From NCBI GenBank assembly GCA_001785725.1, contig MFUQ01000020.1, positions 1-5,162 on the forward strand: a stretch of 5,162 nt of DNA, in the 5' to 3' direction. The notes beneath the pieces were generated by a model, which did no database searches, had not been told where the DNA came from, and was given only the letters and a program-made list of their open reading frames with translations. This document shows positions 1 through 5,162 of this stretch, one piece after another (the stretch's first letter is position 1; every line of letters starts with the position of its first letter). The position numbers were made by a program, and so were the translations under genes. Origin of the DNA: Candidatus Nomurabacteria bacterium RIFCSPLOWO2_01_FULL_36_10b (GTDB lineage: Bacteria > Patescibacteriota > Minisyncoccia > Phycocordibacterales > UBA1006).

Positions 1-177
1 AAGATTATATTTGGCTTGGAACTTCTTAACAGCAACGTCAGTTGCCGGACCAAATTTTTCTGTCTCTAAACCAGCAGATCCGGGTCCACTTGCATTAACT
101 TGCGTTGCAACATCACGATTCAAGAATTGCTGTAATTTCTTCACTTCAGCGCCGGCTGAACCAATACGTAATGTCGT
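1..177 (-). other. Peptidoglycan-binding-like domain 2 of the secreted protein (cut by window edge)
   Basis: Residues 343-401 begin a second PG_binding_1-like domain: TLRIGSAGAEVKKLQQFLN, then an inserted loop with SGPGSAGLETEKFGP, then ATDVAVKKFQAKYNL at the edge. The loop signature is one I associate with CPR secreted proteins. The closing DG.FGP.TR..L half should lie to the left of the window. Confidence 0.75.
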
Positions 178-1203
178 AGTAAGTGACCCAGAAGATGTTG
201 AAGCTGGCATTGGCGTAGTAGCTACTACAGGAACAACTGTGGTTACTCCAGAACCAGTGAGGTCAGATAGTTTCGCGCGACTTTTTGGGCCAAATATTCC
301 ATCAGCTGGTAGTAACCCATAATTTGTTTGAAGTACACGAACTGCCGCGTCAGTTCTTGGACCGAAACTTCCATCAGCAACTAATGAAAGTCCTAAAACA
401 CTGTTCAGGCGCGTCTGGAGCAATGCAACATCGCTACCACTCATTCCTAAACGAAGCGTACGATACCATGTGCCACCAGTTCCTGTACTTGTACTACTAG
501 TGCCAGATGAACTAGTAACTGTTGTTACAGTACCTGTGCTAGGAGTTTGAGGAACCCCTGTTGATATAAGATACGTGAACGTTTTCACTGATGAGGAGCT
601 ACTCATTTTACATGCAATTGCTTTTATTGTTTTTGTAGAAGCAATATTAATTGCTCCTGCATATATTATACCAGTTGAACAAGTTGGCGTTGTCCCATCA
701 AGTGTATAGTGAATGCTTGTAGAACCGGATGCTGTAAGAACAACTGATTTAGGTGAAGAATATGCCCCAGCAACAGGCGTTGCCACCGGATATCCTAATG
801 TTGAGCCACCGCCTCCCCCACCACCAGAAGAACTTGTCTTTGTGTATGTGAACGAAACTACAGAAGAAGCGTTGCTATTTGGGTAACATGAGATTGCTTC
901 AATTGTTGTTGTTGCAGAAAGAGATATCGCCCCAGAGTATGTTGTTCCTGTTGAACACGTAGGGTCTGTGCCACTTGTAGTGTAATGAATACTTGTTGAT
1001 CCGGTAGCAGTTAGCGTTACACTTACTGATGAAGTAAATGACCCCGCAGATGGACTTGCCGTTGGTTCTGTAATAACTGTGCCTTGTGTTCCACCAGCAT
1101 TAAGGCCAGTATTATCAATTCCTCCAGTAACTTCAGTTGCGAATGTGATATTAGCAGAGAAAGATAGTACAAGAGCGACAACTGCCAAAATCAAGTATTT
1201 CAT
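1..1203 (-). CDS. Secreted protein with two CHB_HEX_C-like domains and two peptidoglycan-binding-like domains (3' end outside window)
   Basis: The frame is open from ATG at 1203-1201 to the left edge, giving 401 residues without a stop, so the C-terminus is missing. Residues 1-22 form a signal peptide (MKYLILAVVALVLSFS then ANITFA) with likely cleavage after FA, predicting export. Residues 48-120 and 141-211 are two similar beta domains with the chitobiase C-terminal pattern (SIHYT..GT.PTCSTG..Y.GAI, then TI.AI.C). A Gly7 run (127-133) and a Ser/Thr/Gly linker (215-245) separate modules. Residues 249-315 and 343-401 resemble PG_binding_1 domains (LRLGMSGSDV..LQ, DGSFGPRTDAAV, DGIFGPKSRAKL). 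The four cysteines (83/106 and 175/198) make two equally spaced pairs. No catalytic domain is visible. It follows the large surface protein in the same direction, so a joint cell-envelope role is inferred. An in-frame ATG at 1233 would add ten residues (MTTSHIKTHI); neither start has a clear Shine-Dalgarno. I chose 1203 because it gives a compact, typical signal peptide. Confidence 0.88.
   Translation of the reverse strand, partial: MKYLILAVVALVLSFSANITFATEVTGGIDNTGLNAGGTQGTVITEPTASPSAGSFTSSVSVTLTATGSTSIHYTTSGTDPTCSTGTTYSGAISLSATTTIEAISCYPNSNASSVVSFTYTKTSSSGGGGGGGSTLGYPVATPVAGAYSSPKSVVLTASGSTSIHYTLDGTTPTCSTGIIYAGAINIASTKTIKAIACKMSSSSSVKTFTYLISTGVPQTPSTGTVTTVTSSSGTSSTSTGTGGTWYRTLRLGMSGSDVALLQTRLNSVLGLSLVADGSFGPRTDAAVRVLQTNYGLLPADGIFGPKSRAKLSDLTGSGVTTVVPVVATTPMPASTSSGSLTTTLRIGSAGAEVKKLQQFLNRDVATQVNASGPGSAGLETEKFGPATDVAVKKFQAKYNL
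259..459 (-). other. Peptidoglycan-binding-like domain 1 of the secreted protein
   Basis: Residues 249-315 match the PG_binding_1 pattern: LRLGMSGSDVALLQTRLN, then VADGSFGPRTDAAVRVLQ, NYGLLPADGIFGPKSRAKL. The paired DG.FGP.[TS] motifs and the LQ..L spacing are the recognisable features. The family generally binds cell-wall peptidoglycan; binding here is inferred. Confidence 0.82.
571..783 (-). other. CHB_HEX_C-like domain 2 of the secreted protein
   Basis: Residues 141-211 repeat domain 1: SVVLTASGSTSIHYTLDGTT, PTCSTG, YAGAINI, TIKAIAC, FTYL. The TLDGT.P form is closer to the family consensus than domain 1. Cys175 and Cys198 have the same 23-residue spacing as the pair in domain 1. Confidence 0.78.
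844..1062 (-). other. CHB_HEX_C-like domain 1 of the secreted protein
   Basis: Residues 48-120 show the chitobiase/beta-hexosaminidase C-terminal-like pattern: SVSVTLTATGSTSIHYT, GTDPTCSTG, YSGAISL, TIEAISC, FTYT. In this family the domain is a small beta module, often an accessory to glycan-active or surface proteins. Cys83 and Cys106 are 23 residues apart and probably form a disulfide. Confidence 0.75.
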
Positions 1204-1272
1204 TATATGTGTTTTTATGTGCGAAGTTGTCATAATGATTTATTTCTAATATTAATTTTAATAAAGAAGTAT
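1204..1272 (-). other. AT-rich gap between the two genes
   Basis: This 69-base gap (39 bases if the second gene starts at 1233) is strongly AT-rich. I see no GC-rich hairpin followed by a T run, so no intrinsic terminator, which fits read-through from the large gene. No convincing Shine-Dalgarno precedes either ATG. A weak -10-like TAATAT lies near 1250, but no clear -35 accompanies it, so a promoter here is possible but not supported. Confidence 0.5.
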
Positions 1273-4200
1273 TTACGCGCTCTGTATACCATACATACTA
1301 GAATACGAACCACCATCTGTACCACTTGGAACTTTTGTCATTACACGAATAATAACTTGAATTCCAGATGTGCTAGTATCTAAATCTTCAGCGCTATCTA
1401 TTGTTATTGGCCCATCTGTATACGTATTCGCATCTGAAAGATATATATAATCAGTGTCATCCGTACAATCATAATCTGACGATTGTTCTGAACAATATCT
1501 AGTTTCCTCCGCAAGAATTTCATCTGTAGCGCTTACGAAGTCGTCTAATTTAAGTGAGACATATAACTCATTTGTAGGTATAGTTGCATGAATGTCCCAA
1601 ATAAATCCATTAGCGTATGTGTCATCATCAGTTGCGTAACTTTGTACTGTATCAATACTTGTTACAGCAAGCGAACCGGTTCCAGCCGCTACTGTTGTAA
1701 ACTCATGACTTGCTTTTGTAGTAGCTGTATAGTCTGTGCTTGCACTGTTACCGGCCACATCTTTAACTCCAGCAGAATACAGATAATACTGTGTGTTATT
1801 TGATAAACTTGATGTTGGCGTGATTGTCACAACAAATGTTGAAGAGTTATAGAGAACCGTGGCAGAAATTGCTGCGTTAGTACTATAGTTTCGTAGTTGA
1901 ATTGTACCTCCGTTTGCTGTTGCCGCATCAAGCGCTTCACTAAATGTAAGCGTTGGCGCAACAGTAATAGCTACGCTAGTTGAATTATCAGTTGGTGTCT
2001 GAGAATCAATTGTTGGCGCTGTTACATCAGCGCTATTTGCCGCTGTTGTAAACTCGTGAGACGCTTTTGTAGTTGTAGAATAATCCGTGCTTACTTCATT
2101 TCCAGAAGTATCTTTCGCATCATCAGACCATATATAGTATTGTGTGCTGTAAGACAGGTTTGAGTCAGGGTCAATATTTGCTGTATATGTTGAAGGATTA
2201 TAAAGAATAGTTGAAGTAATATCGCTATCATCGCTATACTTCTTTATCTTAATTGTTCCACCATTTAGAGTTCCAGGGTCCATTGCCTCACTGAATGTAA
2301 GTGTTGGAGATACTGTAACCGCTACTCCTGTAGCATTATCAAGTGGTGTTTGAGAATCGGCGGTTGGCGCTGTTGAGTCGACTTGTGTGCTTAGTGTTGC
2401 TGTAAGTGCGCCCTGAGCATCAGTCACAGCTGTACGGTCTGTATATGTAAGATTTTTTGTTACGAAACCGGATTTTACAATTCTGTTAATTACACCAGTG
2501 TTTGCAAGAGGAATCGCGCAATAATGGATTCCTGTAGAACCACTCTCCGTACATGTTGTGCCAAATGAGTCGCCTGCCGTAACAGTAGAGCCGGTTACAG
2601 CGGCATTATCTCCTTCTCGTTGAACTGTTGTTTTTAGAGCGTATTGTAGTCCCTTCGCAGTAGCCCCAGTACCTGAAATTGCCCCACCCTGAGCTGCACC
2701 ACTTCCCATTGTTACAACCGTTTGATCAGAAGCAGTTGTTGTAACATCTAATAATCCAGCATTTGTTGTACCAGCATTTACATATCCATCCTCTCTTACT
2801 CTTAGTTCTTTATTTGCTCCTGTAACAGCCCAATACGCATTATTTGTTGAAGTATAATCTGGGGCAAGACTATTGAATGTAACTGTGTCAAGACCAGAAA
2901 TATTCATTGCGGTTGCCAACTCATCTGTTGAAATTAGTTTAAGTTGGAATAATACACCTGAAGCAGTTGTTGCTCCTTGTGCGTCAGTACCTGCAACACG
3001 GTCAGAAGCGGTTGCGCTTGTATTTGTCTTATAACCTGTCTTAGCTACAGTAATTGTTCCATTATCATTGGCTAATGTAACCGGGCCATAATATATGCCG
3101 GTTGTCCCATCTTCTGTGAATGTGGTTGGCCCAGTAGTAGTTACAGTCGCGCCAGTTAATGCCGCGCTGTCTCCTTCACGAGTAACAGTAATTTTCTGAG
3201 AGAATTGCGTTCCAGTTACTGCTTTAGTTTGTTGCGCATTAGTGTGAGCAGTACGGTCAGCGGTAAATGATTCAGTCGTATCAGTTACATATCCATCTTT
3301 AATTGCTCTAATAACAATTCCTGTGTTTGCTAGAGGTACAATGCAATACCAATTTCCAGTATCTTCAGTACATGTTGTTCCATACGCATCGCCAGTTGCG
3401 ACAGTAACCGTTGAAAGAGCACCGCCTAATTCATCAGCAACACCCGTAACTTTAAAACCATAAAGAATGCTTGCCGCGCTCACTCCTGCAACTTGAGCGT
3501 CTGTGTGAGCAGAACGACTACTTGAACCAGTCAAAGCATAATCTGTTTGGACATATCCATCTTTAGTTACATTACCTGTCAAAGTACCATCGCTATTTGC
3601 AATAACAATTGGACAATACCATGTGGCAGTATCAAAAGCACAAGCAGTTTGTCCAGTTGGATCGCCCAATGTGAGCGTTGTTACCGTAGCGGTAATATCA
3701 CTAGCAATTTGTTCAGTAGTAATACCAGTTACAGTATAAGCGTATTGAACAGTAGAAACTGTGTCTGACTCTTGAGCATCAGTTCCAAGAGTACGATTAT
3801 TACCAGTAACTAGAGCATATGTATTCTTATCTACATATCCATCATTAACTATGCGAGAAATCATTGTACCATCACTATTAGCGAGAACTACGGGGCAGTA
3901 CCAAGCTCCACCTGAAAGTGTACACGCATTTCTTGCGGTGTCATCCCCCACCTCAACTGTTGTTGCTGTTGCTGTTAGATTTGTACCTATAACTTCTGAT
4001 GTTAATGCTGTTAATTTATAACCAAAATCTACACTAGTTACCGCTTTCGTTTCCTGCGCATCTGTCCCTACCGCACGATCTGTATCAAATGAAGTGCCAG
4101 TGTCAGTAACATATCCATCCTTAACAGCTTTAATTGTTAACGATGTATGAGCAAGAGGCACAGCACAATACCAAGCGCCACCATTTTCAGTACATGATAT

Positions 4201-5162
4201 TGCATATGCATCACCGGCAGTTACAGTCACTGTTGAAAGCGCACCAGTCAATTCATCTGCGACGCCTGTTACCTTATAACCATATTGAATACCCGTAAGA
4301 GCTTTAGATTGTTGGGCATCTGTAGCAACTGTACGGTCAGCATCAAATGAAGTTGCTGTATCAGTTACATACCCATCTTTTATAAGTTGGATTGTAATAC
4401 CTGTGTTTGCTAGAGGGACTGCACAATACCAAGCAGAACCACTTTCAGTACATGTCGTTCCATAAGCGTCTCCTGTTTTTACTGTAGCTGAGGACATTGC
4501 TGTACCAATTTCATCTGTTGCGCTAGGAACAACGAAAGCAAATTGTACACCTGTTACTGCCTTTGTTTGTTGAGCATCTGTATTAGCAGTTCTGTCAGCA
4601 GTAAATGAGTTACCAACATTTGTTACATAACCATCTTTCTCAACTTGTATAGTAGTAGACGTGTCAGATAATGGAACAGCGCAGTACCAATCAGTACCAC
4701 TTTCAGTACATGTTGTACCATAGGCATCACCGGCTTTTGCTGTTACTGTTGCAAGAGCGCCAGACAATTCTTGACTAACATCAGTTATCTTATTTCCATA
4801 AAGAATGTCGGCAATAGTAATTCCAGTTACTTGGGCATCAGTACTAACGGCGCGCGAACCTGAGCCAGTCAAAGCATAATCTGTTTGGACATATCCACTT
4901 AGTGTTACATTACCGGTTAGAGTCCCGTTACTATTCGCAAGAACTACAGGACAATACCATGTAGCGGTATCAAAAGAACATGTATTTTGACCAGTTGGGT
5001 CACCTAAAGTAAGCCCTGTTGTTGTAGCAGTAATATCAGTGGCAACTTGTTCTGTTGTGATACCTGTTACTTCATACGCATATTCAACAGTAGAAACTCT
5101 GTCTATTTCTTGAGCATCTGTACCAAGTGTGCGATTATTACCTGTAACTAAAGCGTATGTAT
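1273..5162 (-). CDS. Giant repeat-rich surface protein: Cys-paired tandem domains, two Big_5 domains, CPR-type C-terminal module (5' end outside window)
   Basis: The frame is open from the right edge to the TAA at 1275-1273, giving 1295 visible residues (residue 1 is the codon at 5160-5158). Residues 1-926 are one partial and ten complete tandem domains of 82-102 residues. Typical landmarks are a CTESG..WYC.VPLANT segment, a KDGYV segment and a DRT..TDAQ segment. The fold is probably a small beta sandwich like carboxypeptidase-regulatory or Cna_B domains (inferred from the vpl...kdGY pattern). Residues 929-1039 and 1047-1156 are two Big_5 (SbsA-type Ig-like) domains. Residues 1163-1295 form a separate C-terminal module ending GSYSSMYGIQSA. 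The protein is rich in Thr, Ala, Val, Gly, Ser and Asp, poor in Lys and Arg, and has no transmembrane segment or LPXTG motif in view. It is probably an extracellular stalk, S-layer-like protein or adhesin; the signal peptide would be outside the window. A TTG at 4872 could be miscalled as the start, but homologous repeat sequence continues upstream of it. Confidence 0.9.
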   Translation of the reverse strand, partial: TYALVTGNNRTLGTDAQEIDRVSTVEYAYEVTGITTEQVATDITATTTGLTLGDPTGQNTCSFDTATWYCPVVLANSNGTLTGNVTLSGYVQTDYALTGSGSRAVSTDAQVTGITIADILYGNKITDVSQELSGALATVTAKAGDAYGTTCTESGTDWYCAVPLSDTSTTIQVEKDGYVTNVGNSFTADRTANTDAQQTKAVTGVQFAFVVPSATDEIGTAMSSATVKTGDAYGTTCTESGSAWYCAVPLANTGITIQLIKDGYVTDTATSFDADRTVATDAQQSKALTGIQYGYKVTGVADELTGALSTVTVTAGDAYAISCTENGGAWYCAVPLAHTSLTIKAVKDGYVTDTGTSFDTDRAVGTDAQETKAVTSVDFGYKLTALTSEVIGTNLTATATTVEVGDDTARNACTLSGGAWYCPVVLANSDGTMISRIVNDGYVDKNTYALVTGNNRTLGTDAQESDTVSTVQYAYTVTGITTEQIASDITATVTTLTLGDPTGQTACAFDTATWYCPIVIANSDGTLTGNVTKDGYVQTDYALTGSSSRSAHTDAQVAGVSAASILYGFKVTGVADELGGALSTVTVATGDAYGTTCTEDTGNWYCIVPLANTGIVIRAIKDGYVTDTTESFTADRTAHTNAQQTKAVTGTQFSQKITVTREGDSAALTGATVTTTGPTTFTEDGTTGIYYGPVTLANDNGTITVAKTGYKTNTSATASDRVAGTDAQGATTASGVLFQLKLISTDELATAMNISGLDTVTFNSLAPDYTSTNNAYWAVTGANKELRVREDGYVNAGTTNAGLLDVTTTASDQTVVTMGSGAAQGGAISGTGATAKGLQYALKTTVQREGDNAAVTGSTVTAGDSFGTTCTESGSTGIHYCAIPLANTGVINRIVKSGFVTKNLTYTDRTAVTDAQGALTATLSTQVDSTAPTADSQTPLDNATGVAVTVSPTLTFSEAMDPGTLNGGTIKIKKYSDDSDITSTILYNPSTYTANIDPDSNLSYSTQYYIWSDDAKDTSGNEVSTDYSTTTKASHEFTTAANSADVTAPTIDSQTPTDNSTSVAITVAPTLTFSEALDAATANGGTIQLRNYSTNAAISATVLYNSSTFVVTITPTSSLSNNTQYYLYSAGVKDVAGNSASTDYTATTKASHEFTTVAAGTGSLAVTSIDTVQSYATDDDTYANGFIWDIHATIPTNELYVSLKLDDFVSATDEILAEETRYCSEQSSDYDCTDDTDYIYLSDANTYTDGPITIDSAEDLDTSTSGIQVIIRVMTKVPSGTDGGSYSSMYGIQSA
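1276..1674 (-). other. C-terminal module of the large surface protein
   Basis: Residues 1163-1295 are unlike the repeats and the Big_5 domains. They start LAVTSIDTVQSYATDDDTYA, contain an acidic DCTDDTDYIYL stretch with one cysteine pair (RYCSEQSSDYDC, eight residues between), and end VPSGTDGGSYSSMYGIQSA. From memory, similar endings close secreted proteins of Parcubacteria, so this may be a conserved surface-retention or assembly module. I know no assigned function. No hydrophobic anchor or sortase motif is visible. Confidence 0.55.
1693..2022 (-). other. Big_5 (SbsA Ig-like) domain 2 of the large surface protein
   Basis: Residues 1047-1156 are a tandem copy of the previous Big_5 domain. 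The two align without gaps over 110 residues with 68 identities by hand count. They share TVxPTLTFSEA, NGGTI, TQYY and the closing TTKASHEFTT. This indicates an internal duplication younger than the split from other Big_5 families. No cysteine is present. Confidence 0.85.
2044..2376 (-). other. Big_5 (SbsA Ig-like) domain 1 of the large surface protein
   Basis: Residues 929-1039 follow the Big_5 pattern: STAPTADSQTPLDNATGVAV, then PTLTFSEAMD, a beta-rich middle, LSYSTQYYI, KDTSGN and a closing HEFTT. This family is common in bacterial surface and S-layer proteins as a spacer or binding Ig-like module. It contains no cysteine, unlike most of the preceding repeats. Confidence 0.85.
3190..3824 (-). 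repeat. Higher-order repeat, copy B (partner at 4528-5162)
   Basis: This is the second copy of the three-unit block (U5 tail, U6, U7). The TYALVTGNNRTLGTDAQE segment in the U5 tail reappears residue for residue at the right window edge in U0. The U7 segment SFTADRTA.T.AQQTKAVTG.QF is matched in U2 but less well in the other 86-residue units, which fixes the register. The copy predicts that U3/U4/U5-like units continue to the right of the window. Confidence 0.85.
4528..5162 (-). repeat. Higher-order repeat, copy A (partner at 3190-3824)
   Basis: This block (U0 tail, U1, U2) matches the block 1338 bases to its left (U5 tail, U6, U7). The order of 94- and 86-residue units is the same in both. 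U1 and U6 align without gaps and are identical at 71 of 94 residues by hand count. The spacing of 446 codons equals five domains (94+86+86+86+94). Many nucleotide differences between U1 and U6 fall at third codon positions. Confidence 0.85.

Larger units (their letters stand above)
2383..5162 (-). repeat. Tandem array of about 86/94-residue Cys-paired domains
   Basis: Domain boundaries were set by hand at the TG[IV]..E-type start. The units, named U0 to U10 in reading order, are U0 (partial) 5068-5160, U1 4786-5067, U2 4528-4785, U3 4270-4527, U4 4012-4269, U5 3730-4011, U6 3448-3729, U7 3190-3447, U8 2935-3189, U9 2629-2934 and U10 2383-2628. U2, U3, U4 and U7 have 86 residues; U1, U5 and U6 have 94. 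U8 (85), U9 (102) and U10 (82) are the most diverged and sit next to the Big_5 domains. U8 and U10 share a TV.REGD.AA.TG opening not seen elsewhere. U1 to U7 and U10 each carry two cysteines; U8 and U9 carry none. The exact boundaries could be shifted within each unit; the periodicity itself is clear. Confidence 0.93.

Noticed and set aside
11..500. Plus-strand open frames at 11-322 and 285-500
   Set aside because: They lie antisense to a well-supported minus-strand frame with recognisable peptidoglycan-binding-like domains, and their translations show no domain or signal features.
1202..1233. Promoter with TATAAT at 1207-1202 and ATGACA at 1233-1228
   Set aside because: The hexamers match well, but the spacer is 20 bases and transcription would begin inside the coding region, past both candidate starts of the gene.
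1588..3768. Plus-strand open frames at 1588-1803 and 3547-3768
   Set aside because: Both are antisense to the repeat protein and Cys/Ser-rich in the way expected from the complement of Thr/Ala/Val codons; no start context or domain supports them.
4870..4872. TTG as the start codon of the large surface protein
   Set aside because: The same frame stays open for 96 more codons to the window edge, and those codons encode repeat sequence homologous to units further along (U1 matches U6). The TTG is an internal leucine in YALTG.
2383..5162. Lys-Asn/Asp isopeptide crosslinks (pilin/Cna_B type) using the KDGYV lysine and TDAQ aspartate
   Set aside because: The lysine is replaced by Ser, Asn or Glu-Asp contexts in U1, U5 and U9, and no conserved catalytic Glu stands out. 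The cysteine pair explains the conservation better.
2383..5162. CRISPR array or non-coding satellite
   Set aside because: The period is about 258-282 bases, in frame, with no short direct repeat and unique spacer pattern, and the frame is continuously open.
1..5162. Alternative genetic code with UGA reassigned
   Set aside because: No in-frame TGA occurs in about 1700 codons; glycine uses GGN and tryptophan TGG.

Overview
The window suggests a bacterium of the Candidate Phyla Radiation (Patescibacteria), most likely Parcubacteria-like. The main clue is in the leftward gene at positions 1-1203. Its peptidoglycan-binding-like repeat carries a GPGSxGxETxxFGPxTxxAVxxFQ signature that I associate from memory with secreted proteins of that group, and its neighbour ends in a GGSYSxxYGIQS-type tail that I also associate with them. 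Both reading frames are moderately AT-rich and contain no in-frame TGA, so the UGA-as-glycine code of Absconditabacteria/Gracilibacteria is unlikely. The lineage call is recognition plus inference, not a search result.

Both genes lie on the minus strand, so the window reads right to left. From 5162 down to 1273 is the 3' part of a very large surface-protein gene. Its frame is open through the right edge of the window, so the true start is outside. The visible 1295 residues hold one partial and ten complete tandem domains of about 82-102 residues, then two SbsA-type Ig-like (Big_5) domains, then a C-terminal module of about 130 residues. After an AT-rich gap with no visible terminator comes a second secreted protein, from 1203 (or an in-frame ATG at 1233) to beyond the left edge. 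It has a signal peptide, two chitobiase C-terminal-like (CHB_HEX_C-type) beta domains, a Gly7 linker, and two peptidoglycan-binding-like domains, the second cut by the window edge.

The likely joint role is cell-surface architecture: a long, stiff, disulfide-braced stalk or adhesin, followed by a smaller protein that could bind cell-wall glycan. Neither protein shows an enzymatic domain in the visible part. The most unusual feature is the cysteine pattern. Every cysteine in the large protein belongs to a closely spaced pair, one pair per domain, and domains that lack one partner lack both. The array also has a higher-order period of 1338 bases (446 residues), seen as a 635-base block present twice.

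No RNA genes, CRISPR arrays, insertion sequences or plus-strand genes are supported.
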